Part shown: in pieces, positions 33,536 to 46,596 of the stretch
Numbering within the stretch: the stretch's first letter is position 1
Layout: every line of letters starts with the position of its first letter
Origin: Humulus lupulus
Taxonomy: Eukaryota > Streptophyta > Magnoliopsida > Rosales > Cannabaceae
Reading direction: 5' to 3'
Assembly (NCBI RefSeq): GCF_963169125.1
Contig: NC_084795.1
Coordinates: forward strand, 186,904,214 to 186,968,213
DNA length: 64,000 nt
Made by a program: the position numbers and the translations under genes
The notes under the pieces: generated by a model
What the model was told of the DNA's origin: nothing
Database searches by the model: none
Seen by the model: the letters and a program-made list of their open reading frames with translations, nothing else

Positions 33536-34047
33536 TTAACTCTTCTCTACCTCAAGCCTTGAGAAGTGTTCTGCTACAAGATTTTCATTGCCCTTTTTAT
33601 CAAGAATTTCCATGTCAAGCTCTTGAAGTATTAATACCCATCTAATGAGACGGGGCATTCCATCTTTCTTAGTCATCAAATACTGAATGGGTGAATGGTT
33701 AGTGTATATAGTCACCTTATTACCAATAAGATACGACTTGAACATGTCAAATGCATACACAATGGCTAGAAGCTCTTTCTCTATAGTGGCATAATTTAGT
33801 TGTACATCATTGAGGGTCTTACTAGCATAATATATAGACCAGAATACTTTTTCAATGCATTGCCCCAAAACTGTTCTCATAGCATAATCACTCGCATCAC
33901 ACATCAGGTCAAATGGGAGATCCCTGTTAGGTGCAACAACAATGGTTGTTGAAGTTAACTTCTCCTTAAGTACCTTGAATGCATTAAGGCACTCATCATT
34001 GAATTCAAATGTAACATCATTCATTAACAAGGTAGGGAGAGGCTTCG
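33536..34047 (-). pseudogene. RNase H and end of RT of the Athila element
   Basis: 164 residues are open: MNDVTFEFNDECLNAFKVLK, LPFDLMCDASDYAMRTVLGQ (catalytic Asp), VFWSIYYASKTLNDVQLNYA, TIEKELLAIVYAFDMFKSYL (catalytic Glu), YTNHSPIQYLMTKKDGMPRL. The first residues, KPLPTLL, are the tail of the RT thumb. The preceding part of the same RT lies 26 kb away at 60228-60420, separated by the inserted element. Confidence 0.9.
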
Positions 34048-35169
34048 AGACCGTTACACCGTGTGTTTAAAGTAGTTCTTAACTTGCTAAGGAAGTCGTT
34101 TGAACTTAAATGTGCAGTTATAGACTAAGTGAAGGTCAAGTAATAAAAGAGTTGGTCAACAAAATGAATATTATTCATTAAAATATTAAGTTCGTACAGG
34201 GGATCCCAAAAATAAGTTTACAATTTAGCCATCCTAAGCTGCAAAAATAGAGTTTAACCCTTGTTCCTTCCAAGTTATTCTGACCGTGGCGATCTAGTAG
34301 GTTGCATATGTACACACCGCCCCTGAATCTCTCGAACTCATGGCCGATCCAGCTATCAACTACCTTACCTGCACCACGTAGCACTCGTGAGCCAAGGCCC
34401 AGCAAGAAAACTTATAACAACACGCAAAGCTAGGAAACAATTTAAAGACAGTAAATATAACTCACTAGATTCAGCTAACAATAGTTTATAGGAAACAATA
34501 CCAATAAAAGAACAACGGTGGCATTTAATCAACCTTGACCCAACCAGTCCAATTATTCAACTGAGTACAAGCATTAAGCTACACAACAACAAATATATAT
34601 TCTCAATCATACATTTCAATCAATAATAAAAATATTTAGGGTCGGTGCCCTAAGCCCGAGCCCTCTGTTTACTTAGCTGACCCCGGCTCGCTTAGGCCGA
34701 TTCCTTTGATTAATTAGCTGACCCCAGCTCACATTGGTCGACTCGCTTCCAATACGCTTATCATCAGCCCCGGTACCCTTAGGCCATTCTTTCTTTTCCT
34801 ATATAACAAATATAGTTCTTACAGAATGCATATATTCAAATACAGAGAATCTCAGTCCCAACGACAACCACATGGTGCAGTTTTCTTACCTCGGATCCTG
34901 AGCAACAAGCGTATAATGACCTTGAGCATGATCCTAAATTCCTGACCTCTTGTAGTAAAACCTAGCCACACTGCGATAATGGATAACCATAAACTTCTAA
35001 ACCATTTAAAAACTTTGGATTCAAATAATAGCCTCCAGGACCTCAATTTCTACTAAATTAGGAAGTAGAAATCATCATGAACACTTAAGTTTGACTCCAC
35101 AAGCCTCCCCAAGCTTAAAAACAACCCTAGAAAAAAACCTCCCTATGCGGACCACGACCTGGCCCTAAG
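34048..35169 (-). repeat. 3' LTR of the 34-60 kb element, first piece
   Basis: Begins at gaccgttacac, equivalent to base 21 of the 5' LTR at 58102, so its terminal 20 bases are lost. It keeps a ~250-bp block (about 34300-34560, with GGGATCCC and the reversed CACGAGTGCT box) that is deleted from the 5' LTR. Ends at ctaag, the left TSD copy of the 17-kb element. Confidence 0.9.
35165..35169. repeat. target-site duplication ctaag, left copy
   Basis: Precedes LTR start tgtaatgtc and is repeated at 52204-52208. The uninterrupted sister sequence at 58985 onwards reads ccctaaggttcac with a single ctaag. Confidence 0.95.
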
Positions 35170-37673
35170 TGTAATGTCTCAAATTCCTTAATGTGGCTTA
35201 GTGCCTGGATTAGGGGCGAGGAGGGCCATAATTGATTTAATATGTGATTATGTGATTAAATGCATGATTTTGTGAATTATATTATTATATGATGATAATT
35301 TCATGCATGTGGGCCCACTTCTTATTAGAAGGGCATTTTTGTAATTTTGGTTGTTAAGGGCGTATTTGTATATTTTTGTGCAAGAATGTGATATATGGGT
35401 TAGACCACATTATTATGTGGATATGTTTCAACTATTCGGCATGAGACGATCCTAGAATGAAAGTTAGCGGTTCGGTCATAATGGGATTAATTATCGGGCT
35501 CTGGGTGAGCCTAGGAGTAAGTTGGTGTTTAGTACATTATTGGGAATGAGCGGGTAATGGGATATGATTTCATAATTATTTGAGGATATTGGGAATAATG
35601 GGAATTGGAGGACGTTAATTATGATTAACAGTAGAGGTGTGAAATGACAATTATGCCCTTGGGTGGCTTTGAAAGATTAGAATGGCCCTAGGGGCAACTT
35701 GATCATTTTGACCATTGGATATGTTCAGCAAGGAAGGCTGTGGAATAAACTAAGGCAAAATAGAGTTTTTCTTTCTCTCTCACTCTCGATCACTTTTCTC
35801 TCTTTCTACTCGGTTGGGATTCTTAAACAAAGTGGAGAATTGAAGCTTCAGGCTTAAGGCTTGAGAGTTTAGGATCATGATTAGCAACTGAAAGGGGTTC
35901 AATTCATAATTGAGGTAAGGTATTTCAGCTGGAAATTTCAAGGTTTTGCGTTGTTTTTATGTGGTTTGGAGGCTTGAGAGTTTGATTGTGTAATTGGATG
36001 TTTGGTGATGTTTTAAGTGTTATAGAGCTTGGGTTTTGCTGTTAAACTAGTGATAATGTTGTGGTGATGATTGATTGTGATATTAGGATTAGTTTGAAGA
36101 GCTTTTGTTGAGGTTTAGATTGACAAAAATGCAGGGGAGTTGGGTTTGCAAGGTCATGACCCTCTTTGGGCTTGGGCGACAAAAATGCAAGTCGCGACTT
36201 GAGTGAACACCAAAGCCTTCTTTGGGCTTTGCCTTGCAGGGGCGCCATGACCCTCAGTGGAAAGTCGTGGCCCGCCCTTGGCACACAAACAAGAGTCTAG
36301 GCTAGGTTTTAACTAGTTTTAAGCGTAGGTTTTCGAGTCTCAAGGCTCAGGATCGAATTTACTATCCGTTTTACTAGGATTCTAGGTCTCGGTAGCTGGT
36401 TTTTAGTCCACGAACCTTTTATTAATCATTTTATTGATGGGATTTCATATTTGGTTATGATTGGGTGATCGCTAAGGGCCTAAGGATAGGATCGTTCTCA
36501 AGGGTCATTATTTATTTATTTTACGCTCAAGTCTCAGGTAAGAAAACTACACCCAGTATGAGATGCATGTGATGTATGTGATACATGTGGTTATGGCATG
36601 ACATGAATGTTGAATATGGAATTGATCACAACTTGAGTCTCTATAATTGTGCATGATTATGATTATGCTTGCGATTATTGATTAAGCATGTGGAATGCCT
36701 TATGTCTGTATATTTGACATGTGATATATGCCTATTTCAATTACCTCATTTACAAAGCACTGACTTATTAGTTATGAAACGAAAATAGTGTTTAGTACTG
36801 GTCATGAAGCTCTGACTTATCAGTCATGATTGGCAATAGTACTGAGCGCAGGTCGTATGAAATTGACTTATGAGTCAATAGCGGCATTAGCGTATTCAAC
36901 GCATGTCAAAATGATTAGATCTAATCAACATGAGCATTAAATGCTTGACCAACCTATTGGTCAAAGAAAACTAAAGAGCTTGGCTAGTTTATGAAGTTAC
37001 TCAGAGCCAGGGCTAAAAGGCTCAAGTGACTTGATAGTCACATGGCTTATGGCGCAGGACCCCTAGAAAGACTTATTAGTCTTCTATTCAGGGCGCAGGA
37101 CGCCTCATTATTCATTTATTTAGGGTACAAGACCCCAAAATGACTTACTAGTCATGTATTTAGGGCGCAGGTCCCCATTAATAGTCAACAATCGAGGGCG
37201 CAGAACCCTATAATGATTACATGATCATTTATAAATATTCGTACACATGCAGTAATGACTTTTCTTGATGAGCCTTTGCTCACGGGTGCTATGAGGTGCA
37301 GGTAAAGGGAAAGAAAAGCTTACCCAGTCGTGAGTGGAGTGCTTAGGTGGCGATGTGTACATATTCGGCCGCTTGACCACCACGGCCAAGGTCTTTCTTT
37401 GGGGAACTAGGGTTTACCCTTATTTTTGTCGCTTAGGTCGGCGAATTGTATCTTTTGAAATGTAATGACCATTTTGTATTGTAAACACTTTTATGGGATC
37501 CCATGTACAATTTAATGCTTTCAGTAAAATATATCCATTCCTTTTGACCGAGATTTTCACCATGGCCCCTTAATAATACTTAGATGCATGTTTATGGCGA
37601 AATGACTCATTTAGAGAATTATGCACTATTTAAAATACACAGTGTGGCAGTCCTGGCTAACTAGGGCATTACA
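35170..37673 (+). repeat. 5' LTR of the 17-kb element
   Basis: tgtaatgtc...gggcattaca. A conserved AGGTAAGG is at 35912, TCAGGTAAGAAAAC at 36534 and GCAGGTAAAGG at 37299, next to the CTCACGGGTGCT box (37279). A short minisatellite on the theme gggcgcaggacccc...gacttattagtc runs at about 37050-37220. A GC-word patch (gtcgcgacttg, gtcgtggcccg) is at 36180-36275. Confidence 0.93.
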
Positions 37674-37675
37674 AC

Positions 37676-37688
37676 TTGGTATCAGAGC
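37676..37688 (+). promoter_or_regulatory. Primer-binding site, tRNA-iMet type
   Basis: ttggtatcagagc, two bases after the LTR end. It is an exact match to the standard plant initiator-Met PBS. Confidence 0.95.
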
Positions 37689-38200
37689 ATGCCAAGGTTT
37701 AGGGTTCTTGTAGACTGGCTGAGCATGTACACTAGCCACTGAAGACAAGCTTGACTCTCTGCTTATTAGCACTGATGTTGCTAGAACATGCTTATTAACA
37801 TCATTAATTGTTAAGTATTAAATGTTAATTGTTATGATCATGAATCAACATGCTTATTAGCATGATCGTGGACCGTGAGGTGGCAAGATGTTTAGTTATC
37901 ACTACCTAACTGGCCGCATTTATTATTGCAGCTAGGTATAGGTTGAAAGCATGCTTCCAAGGTAGATAGAATCATCAGCTCGCCAGGAAGATCAAGGCCA
38001 TAATGATAAACAGGGTCATGAAAATGACGAGAGTCAAATCCGTTAGCCAGCTCCTAATAACTGATAACAGCTGCTTGTTGATTTACAAGCCATAGTAATG
38101 AGGCATGAAGAAGAAATCTGCTTCCTAAGACAACAACAGGTTCTTCCAGGGAACATCTTGCCAGGCACCACCTGTAGCGGTGCCAACAGTTGAGCAGTCG
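37689..38200 (+). other. Untranslated leader of the 17-kb element
   Basis: No ORF of note. It begins atgccaaggtttagggttc; the same words follow the PBS of the chimera near 11743. A tandem-like repetition of 'catgcttattaacat/agcatgat' occurs at 37790-37870. Confidence 0.6.
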
Positions 38201-39115
38201 TCAGAGGCATGAAGTATATGGGAACCTCTTTATGAAAGGTTCAGGAAACATCACCCTCCAATTTTTTAGGGTAGTGCAGATCCAGTTAAGGCTGAGCAAT
38301 GGATGAGCATGGTTACCACCATCCTTGACTTTATGAAGGTGTCTGGTAATTTGAGGGTGGCTTGTGCCACATATATGTTTCAGAAGGAAGCCCGAATTTG
38401 GTGGGAACTGATATCCCAGACCAAAAATGTCAATGCCTTGAGTTAGGAAGAGTTTAAGACTCTGTTCAATGAGAAGTACTAGAATGATGCCATCAGGGTT
38501 GCAAAAGCTGAAGAGTTTAGCCAGTTGTTTCAAGGAAGTCTGTAGTGACAAAGTATGCTTTAAAGTTTGACAGACTGGCAAAGTTTGCAATGGAATTGGT
38601 GCCCATTGATGGGACCAGAAGGGAGAGGTTTCTCTAGGGGATACAACCTAAGATAACCCGTGATGTTCGTATTACCACTGTGTCTGGAGTTCCCACTTAT
38701 GGACAGGTGGTTGAGAAGGCGCTCACAACTGAAAGACAATGCAGCCAAGAGAGACATTAGGAGGGTGAGACCTCTATTTATGGGTACAGGTAGGGGCGGA
38801 GGCCCCAGTGATCAAAAGAGGAAGGCTCCTAATGTCTCTCCAGCTTCAGGCCCTAACAGGCGACCACGTGGTATACAACGGGCTGCCAGGGCGGTAGTGA
38901 GGCTTGGAGGACCTTTCCTGAATGCCCTGGATGTACGAGGCACCATATAGAGGAATGTCGGGAAAGATCTTGTTTTTATGTGGAGTAGTGGGACATTTGA
39001 AGAAAGATTGCCCGAGAGTAAGAAAGAGAGAGCCAAGAAAGGCGGACAGCACGGCCCCAGCTTGAGTATTTGCATTGACTCAATCAAAAGCTCAAGCTTG
39101 TCCCTGAGTAGTTAC
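38201..39115 (+). pseudogene. gag of the 17-kb element
   Basis: Readable in changing plus-strand frames. AEQWMSMVTTILDFMKVSGN and RVACATYMFQKEARIWWELI (about 38290-38420) are the Retrotrans_gag core; then EEFKTLFNEKY, TKYALKFDRLAKFAMELVPI (38550-38600) and VSGVPTYGQVVEKAL (38680-38720). A nucleocapsid remnant is at 38960-39030, where gtagtgggacatttgaaga plus ttgcccgag fits a GHLKKDCP knuckle whose first cysteines are out of frame. Several stops are present, including TGG-to-TAG changes. Confidence 0.85.
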
Positions 39116-39711
39116 AGGTCAGCTTCTTAGTGCTGGAACCCCTTATACTATTTTGATTGATTCTGGTGCTACACATTCTTTTGTTGCTAGTAGAATTATT
39201 GATAGACTGTGTAGACCATGTGATTATTATACTGTGGGGTTCAGAACCTTATTACCCACTAGGGAGCTAGTAGTATCTGGGAGATGGATCAGATCATTGT
39301 CAGTGAAAGTTGAGGGCAGAGAGTTATTAGTTGATTTGATACAGTTGGTTATGACCGACTTTGACATGATTCTTGGCATGGACTAGTTAGTGAAGTATGG
39401 GGTAACCATAGATTGCGAAAGGACGATGGTAACCTTTGAGCCTGAAGGTGAGGATCCTTTTGTGTTTGTTGGCACTTTGCATGGACCCCGTACACCTATG
39501 ATATCTATTTTGAGGGCTAGAGATCGATTGTAAGGATGTTGTCTAAGATTCTTAGGCAGTGTGATTGACACCACCCTGGTCATGCTAGTGGGACCAGAGG
39601 AGACCAGACTAGTCTGTGAGTTTTTGGATGTGTTTCCAGAAGATTTACTAGGGTTGCCACCACATAGGGAGATTGAATTTGTGATTGAACTGGCACTAAG
39701 GACAGAGCCAG
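39116..39711 (+). pseudogene. Aspartic protease and start of RT, 17-kb element
   Basis: ILIDSGATHSFVASRIIDRL holds the D-S-G active site, followed by LLVDLIQLVMTDFDMILGMD, a TAG where TGG (Trp) is expected, then LVKYGVTIDCERTMVTFEPE. The linker CEFLDVFPEDLLGLPPHREI leads into RT and stops at 39711, where a solo LTR is inserted. Downstream it resumes at 42013. Confidence 0.9.
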
Positions 39712-42012
39712 TGTAATGCCTTGAAATCCCTAATGCGGTTTAATGGTTGGATTAGTAGGCCGGGAGGGCCATAACTGTTTAATTATGCGATTAAATGATA
39801 ATATGCATGTTTATGTGAATTATATTATAATATGATGTTATATGCATGCATGTGGTTCCACATTTGATTAGTATGATATTTTGGTAATTTGGCCCGTGAT
39901 GGCATATTTGTGTATTTGGGTGCATATTGTGATTTGTGGATGAGATCCCATTATTATGGACATATATTCGAGCTATTCGGCATGAGACAGTCTTATATTA
40001 TAAATTAGCAGTTTTGTTATAACAAGGCCTTTTATTGGGATATTGAGTTATGAGGATGTTATTTGATGATAAATTGGGAGTTTTGAGATCAGGAGGAAAT
40101 TCTGGGAGTTTTGACTATAATGTTCCCGGGGAGGTTTTTGGGGTCCCGAGCACTAGGTTTTATTTGAGGTTAATTAAGCTTGAAGTAGCTTGTTAGATAG
40201 AACCGTATGTTAGTTCGTTTTCTCTCTTTCCGTTAGTTTGTTTTACCGTTCGAGGCATTTTCAAAGAAATCTTGAGTTCTAGGAGTTGGAATTAAGTGAG
40301 AATCGAGGCATAGCAATCCTAGGAAAGATTAGAAGCTTCTTGACCGAAGGATTTGACGAGAAACAACCTAATCAAAGGTAATCTAAGTTTTAAGTTTTGA
40401 GTTTTTAGCGTTTCTAAGCTTCGAATTGGATTTTGTGAATCGTTGAGTTTTTGGTTCATTTGAGCCTCGAGTTTTGATGGTTTTGGATCATTGGGAAGCT
40501 TGGGAACTTTGATTTATGGATTTGGAAGTGTTTATGTATATTTTTGGAGGGTTTGGGATGATGAAAACGGAGTTTGAGGATGGTTCTGGGTTGGAGGCCG
40601 CGGCCTTGTTCTTGGGTGTCGCGACCCTAGCTCGAAGAAGCAGGAGGAGGGTTTTGGTCTTGCTGGGCGCCGTGGCCATTGCTTTTGGTGTCGCTGGGGG
40701 TCGCGGCTCAAGGTGTTAGGGCCGCAGCCCTTGGTTGGTTTTGAGCCCGTTTGAGTGTTTTGACCTCGGGAACTTGGTTTTAGGCCTCGGGATTGTTCCT
40801 ACTACCCAGATTAGTGGGGATTGATGTACAGGAGGCTAGATCTTGGTTTGGGAACCTTTGTTAATCATTCTATTGATGGTGTCCCATATTTGGTTATGAC
40901 TTGGTGGCCGCTAAAGGACATAAAGTCAGATCGTTCTCAAGGGTCGTTCTTTTATTCATTCTCGCTCGAATCAGAGGTAAGAAAACTGCACCCTATGTAT
41001 ATGACATGCATGATTGTTGTTGAGGCATGTTGGTTGATAAATGTGGACATTTATTGCATATTAAAAGCTAGGAGATGTTGTTTACTTGCGTATGGCACTG
41101 ACTAGTCAGGGAAGGCACTGGTCGCGTATCACTGACCTAAGAGTCAGAAACGACATAAGCGTCCTGAACGCTTGGCCGAATGAAGATTAGATCTAATCGA
41201 TATCAGTGTTGAATGACTCTAAGGCATGAACGCTGGACCAACCCTAAGGTCGATGAATCTTATAAGCGCTTGGATAGTCTAGGACTAGTTACTTAGAGCC
41301 AGGGCCTAAGGCCTAGGTGACTGCTTGTCACATGGCTAGGGAACAGAGTTCCATGGTTATGACTTTATGGTCATGAGGTAGGTTATGTTGGTGACCAGTC
41401 ATCATGCACCTAACCTGTTTAAGCTAGTGAGAAGTTCACTTATCTGTTAAGCCCCGGTGACCCTATCGTCACATAGCTAAATGGAGCTGTGCCCACCTCC
41501 GTGACTTTTCTAATAGTCACTCCTTTATTTTGGACTGATAATCCTGAATGATTATTATGATCTTTGTTGATATTATATCATGCTATATTATGTTTTCTTA
41601 CTGGGCTGGGCTCATGGGTGCTATGTGGTGCAAGTAAAGGGAAAGAAAAACTCACCCAGCCTTGAGTGGAGAGCTTAGGCGGTGTTGTGTACATATGCGG
41701 CTGCTTGACCACCACGGCCAAGGAGTTCTCAGAGGAACTAGGGGGTTTACCCTATTTTTACCGCTTAGGTTGGCCGGTTTGTAAATTTGAAAAAGTAATG
41801 ACCATTTTGAGTTGTAAATAACTTGTAAATGTTTTTATGGGCCCATGAGCAGTTTTATATTTAATAAAATATATCCTTTCCTTTTCAATTATTTTCCACC
41901 TTAGCCTGTTAATAGCACTAGAAGCACGTTTTTAACCAAAGGACTCAGGTAGCGAGTCAAATTCCCAGTTCACCGTTCACCGTAACTGTTCTGGGGTAAC
42001 CAGGGCGTGACA
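39712..42012 (+). repeat. Solo Tekay-type LTR, 2301 bp, inside pol
   Basis: tgtaatgcc...gggcgtgaca, with TSD gccag at 39707-39711 and 42013-42017. No PBS or polypurine tract on either side and pol continues across it, so it is a solo LTR left by LTR-LTR recombination. It carries gccgcggcc and gtcgcgacc words at 40597-40730 and a diverged CTCATGGGTGCT box at 41610. Confidence 0.95.
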
Positions 42013-43085
42013 GCCAGTGTCTAGAGAACCTTACAGAATGGTCCCAATAGAATTAAAAGAACCGAAGGTATAGTTATTTGAGCTATTAGACTTAGGTTTT
42101 ATCAGACCTAGTTTCTCACCTTGGGTTGCACCAATTATGTTTGTGAAAAAGAAAGATGGTTCTCTAAGGATGTGTATTAATTACAAAGAACTGAACAAGT
42201 TAACAATCAAGAACAATTATCCTCTACCAAGGATAGATGATCTGTTTGATCAGTACCAAGGTAAAAGGGCATTGTCTAAGATAGACCTTCAATCTGGTTA
42301 TCATCAACTGAGGGTCAAGGAGGGAGATATACTGAAGACTACCTTTCACACCAGATATGGGCATTATGAGTTCTTAGTTATGTCCTTTAGGTTGACTAAT
42401 GCCCCAACTGCTTTTATGGATATCATGAACAGAGTGTTCATGGATTATTTGAACCAGTTTGTGATTTTCTTCATTGATGATATTTTGGTTTATTCTTAGT
42501 CAGAGTCAAAACATGAGCAACATATGAGGTTGGTTCTACAGAGATTAAGGGAACACAGATTGTTTGAAAAATTCAAGAAGTGTGAATTCTAGTTATCTCA
42601 GGTAACTTTCCTTGGGCACATTGTCATTATGGAAGGATTAAGGTAGACCCAGCCAAGATTGAGGCGGTCAGGGATTGGCCAAGGCCAAAGAATGCTTTAG
42701 AAGTTAGAAGTTTCCTTGGATTGGCAGGTTATTATAGGCATTTCTTGGAAGGATTCTCAAACATTGCCACTTCATTAACTGAATTGACATGCAAGAATCA
42801 GAAGTTTGTGTGGTTAGACAAGTGTGAGAACAACTTCCAGGAATTGAAGCAGAGATTGATTACAGCTCTAGTTCAGAGTCTCCCGACAGATCAGGAGAAG
42901 TTTGTGATATATTGTGATGCCTCACATCAAGGTTTGGGTTGTGTTCTTTTGCAGTTAGGGAAGTTGATTACTTATGTCTCACGCCAGTTGAAAGAGTATG
43001 AACAGAGGTACCCCACTCGTGATTTAGAGTTTGCTGCTGTGGTCTTTGCATTAAAGGTATTGAGGCATTACCTTTTATGAGGAGA
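42013..43085 (+). pseudogene. Reverse transcriptase and first half of RNase H, 17-kb element
   Basis: [62 protein letters not shown]-like [16 protein letters not shown] (first catalytic Asp), [13 protein letters not shown], then [10 protein letters not shown] with the catalytic Asp pair at about 42470-42499. A TAG follows, and a second one replaces Trp in CEFWLSQV. Thumb: [20 protein letters not shown] (about 42700-42760). RNase [19 protein letters not shown] (catalytic Asp) and [16 protein letters not shown] [19 protein letters not shown] (catalytic Glu). A one-base insertion near 43075 shifts the frame. Confidence 0.93.
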
Positions 43086-44157
43086 AGTGTGAGATTTATA
43101 CTGACCACAAGAGCCTAAAGTACTTCTTCACACAAAAAGACCTGAATATGAGACAAAGGCATTGACTGCAGTTAGTGAAAGATTACGATTGTAAAATTTT
43201 GTATCACCCAAGGAATGTCAACATGGTAGCAGATGCTTTAAGTCGGAAGGGTGTGGGACAAATTTTCAGTGCGAGGCTTATATCCACAGAGTTAGAGGAT
43301 ATGACTAGAGCTGGCATAGAGTTTCTGGTAGATCAGTTGGCCAAAATTACGCTACAGTCAACGTTGTTGGAGAGAATAAAAGAAGGTCAGTTGGGTGATC
43401 CACAGCTGACCCAGATTAGAGAGGATGTTTTAGCTGGAGTGTCCATAGATTATACAGTGGCAGAGATAGGCTTGCTGAGATACAAGGGTCAGATATGTGT
43501 TCCGATGGACACTGCTTTGAGGCGGGAGATTTTTGATGAATCTCATACTACTCCTTACTCTTTGCATCCAGGCACCACGAAGATGTATCAGGATGTGAGA
43601 TCACTGTATTGGTGGCCTGGGATGAAGAGGGATGAGAAACAGTATGTGGCTAAGTGCTTGACATGTCGACATGTCAAGGCTAAACATTAGAGGCCAACAG
43701 GGCTATTACAGCCTATAGACATCCCAGAGTGGAAATGGGAGGACATCATGATGGATTTCGTGGTGGGATTAAATAGGACTATGGGTCAACATGATTCGGT
43801 GTCAGTTATTGTTGATCGATACACCAAGTCAGCTCACTGTTTACTAGTGAGGACCACTTAAATAGTTGACCAGTTTGCAGATCTCTATGTGAGAAAGATT
43901 GTGCGCCTTCGTGGGGCAGCGAGGTTGATCATGTCAGATTGGGACCCAACTTTTACATCCAAGTTTTGTACTGCTTATCCTCCTCAGACAAATGGACAAT
44001 ATAAGAGGACGATCTAGATATTAGAAGACATGCTGCGAGCATGTGTGCTGGGCTTTGGTGGGTCCTGGAGTAAGTATCTGCCTTTGATAGAGTTTTCCTA
44101 CAGCAACAGTTATTAGTTAATATTGGGTTGGCTCCTTATGAGATGTTGTATGGTAGG
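43086..44157 (+). pseudogene. RNase H end and integrase, 17-kb element
   Basis: CEIYTDHKSLKYFFTQKDLN, then YHPRNVNMVADALSRK closes RNase H. The integrase zinc-binding part is intact: HTTPYSLHPGTTKMYQDVRS ... CLTCRHVKAKH (HHCC). Core: WEDIMMDFVVGLNRTMGQHD (first Asp), YTKSAHCLLVRTT, IMSDWDPTFTSKFC (second Asp). About 16 residues expected between KFC and the next motif are missing. PPQTNGQYKRTI has Lys where the catalytic Glu of ..GQSERTIQ.. belongs. The core is cut at 44157 by a solo LTR. Inactive. Confidence 0.92.
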
Positions 44158-46390
44158 TGTAATGCCCTGGGTAGCCAAGACCGCTACACTGTGTACTTAT
44201 AAAGGTGTAGGACTTCCTATTCAAGTCATTTAGTTAAAAGCGTGTCACTAACCATGAATGTGCTAGGGTTAAAAAGGGTTTTGGTCTCAAAAGATACACT
44301 TTATAGAATTAAACAGTTTTGTACATGGGATCCCAAAAAGAAACATTGTTTAAAAGTTGGTTTACAAAATTTCCACAATACAGACTACCGTCAGCCACTC
44401 TAAGGCAAAACAGTTATTCTTAGCTCCTCTGTTCCTGTTATCCTCTCAACCGTGGCGGCTGAGCAGCTGGTCATGTACATTCAGCTCACAGAGCTCTCCA
44501 AGTCAGGGCTGATCAAGTTTACCCTTGCCTTTACCTGCACCACGTAGCACCCATGAGCCAAGGCCCAGCAAGAAAACATAATATGCAACATAAACAACAA
44601 TCACAGATAATCAACTCTTTAAGCATGATCAAACACTTAATATTCCACATAACCACTAAGCACCTATTTAGAACCAATGACACAACTAATCAGAAATAGC
44701 AATTAAGTCACATAATAGTCAGGGCCGACAACTTAGGTCGCACCCTCTGTTTACCCCACTGACTCCGGCCTGCATAATAAGCTGTCCTTGGCTACCAGTG
44801 GCCAAGTCGCGCCCTATGCGCTAGTGTAACCCTTGGCACTCTTAGGCCGTTGGTTCACTGTTTACATGGCATAATACCATCCTTTCCAGCATACATATTA
44901 GGGAACCCTTAGTCCCATTACAAATATACAACCGGGTGCAATTTCCTTACCTTTAATTTCTACGTTCACTGATTATGAGCAACGTTCCTCGAGCACGATC
45001 CATTTCCGAGCCCTAGCTTTAACACCTAGTCACAACCAAGGTATTGGATTCCATTAATATTCAAATAAAGGTTTTCGGGTACAATACTAGCTTCCGGGAC
45101 ATTGAATTCCACCAAGCACGGTGGTGAAATCGATCCCGAGCACCCTAGGCTAGATTCTCGCGCTTTAAATCCCCAGATGTTCAAGAATGTACAAAAGGGC
45201 TATGGCCCTTGAAACCTAGCCGTGGCCCACCCCTAAAATAGAGCCCAAATCCCCCAGCAGGCAGACACGCGCCGCGGCCCTGCCCAAGGGTGCCACGACG
45301 CTCTCCCTTGGCCGAGCCTCCCTGGCTTACTTGCTTCGTAGGGCCGCAGCACTCTAGAACAGAGTCGCGGCCCTCTGCTTCATGTTCAGAAAATCCACCA
45401 TTTCTAGCATCCAAACCCCATTCAAAACCATCCCAAGGTACCCTAATTCAAAACACATTAATCACAAACATTTTAACATGACTCTAACAACATAATCCAA
45501 CAGAAATCCAGCCGAAAAACCTACTAAAGTTCCATTTTGGATTTCTAAAACCTAGCAACTTAAACACCAAAACCACTCATGCAATACAAAAATTTATGCC
45601 TCTAAATTACGAGTTAAAGCTTACCTCTTTTGCTTAACCACTATCTTGACAAATTTCTGAGCTAAAATCCAAGCTTTTCAGCTTAATTCAACCCTTAAAC
45701 ATCAACACCATAAACACCCTTAATACCCAGAAAAAACTCAAAATTCAAATACTCAAAGGTATGATTCAGCCCTTACCTTAATCTTGGTTGAGTTCCCTTA
45801 GCTGAGCACTAGATTCAACCTATAGGTTTCCAGCCCAAATCACTAAATTCCCAGCTAGTTTTCCTTGAATTTTCTGTAGTTTCTTCAGAGAGAAAAGAGA
45901 AGAGAAGAGGAGAGAAAGCATGTGTCGGTTTGTGTGTTTATTCCTCTGTTTTCATTAACTTAGTCTAATCCTAACAGGTTAAGTCAATCCTGAGGCTCGG
46001 GGTACCAGAAACGTCCCCGAGGGCAAAACGGTAAAATTCTCTAATATTCCTGCCTAAGTCTCCTAACCTCAAATATATCTCCATAGATTTATTTCCATAA
46101 CCCGATAGTCCAAATAACTACCCAATACCTAAAATGCCCCTGACTTATCCAAGGTCAGATACTAAGCCCCGTTGTGACTTTTCCCGCTATCTAGCTCCCT
46201 AGAATCGCCTCAAGTCGCACGTTGCAAATCTATCCACATAATAATGTGGTGCACACAGATATAACATTTAACCAAATTTACATTCATATAGTCATGCATT
46301 AAATCAATAAATCCACTCATAAGTCAATTATGCCTTCCCAGCACACTAATCAAGGCCCTTAAGCCATATTAGTGATTTTGGGTCGTTACA
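44158..46390 (-). repeat. Solo Tekay-type LTR, minus strand, 2233 bp
   Basis: tgtaatgcc...gggtcgttaca, with TSD gtagg at 44153-44157 and 46391-46395. Integrase sequence continues across it (YGR / KFRSPIHWDETGE). A reversed box AGCACCCATGAGCC is at 44547. GC words gccgtggcc, gccgcggcc and gtcgcggcc lie at 45220-45375. Confidence 0.95.
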
Positions 46391-46596
46391 GTAGGAAATT
46401 CAGGTCTCCCATTCACTGGGATGAGACAGGAGAAACGAGATACTTGGGTCCTCAGGCAGTTCAGAGGACCAATGAGGCCATTGAGAAGATTATAGCTCGG
46501 ATGCTCGCTTCTCAAAGTAGACAGAAAAGTTATGCTAATCCCAAACACAAGAATGTGGAGTTCAAAGTGGGAGACTATGTCTTCCTTAGAGTGTTT
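46391..46596 (+). pseudogene. Integrase C-terminal part, 17-kb element
   Basis: KFRSPIHWDETGETRYLGPQ, AVQRTNEAIEKIIARMLASQ, SRQKSYANPKHKNVEFKVGD, YVFLRV: the conserved GPY-module lead of Tekay integrases. It is open throughout but interrupted by the next LTR. Confidence 0.92.

Noticed and set aside
37676..37688. tRNA gene fragment
   Set aside because: It is the complement of the tRNA 3' end, i.e. a primer-binding site. No cloverleaf surrounds it.
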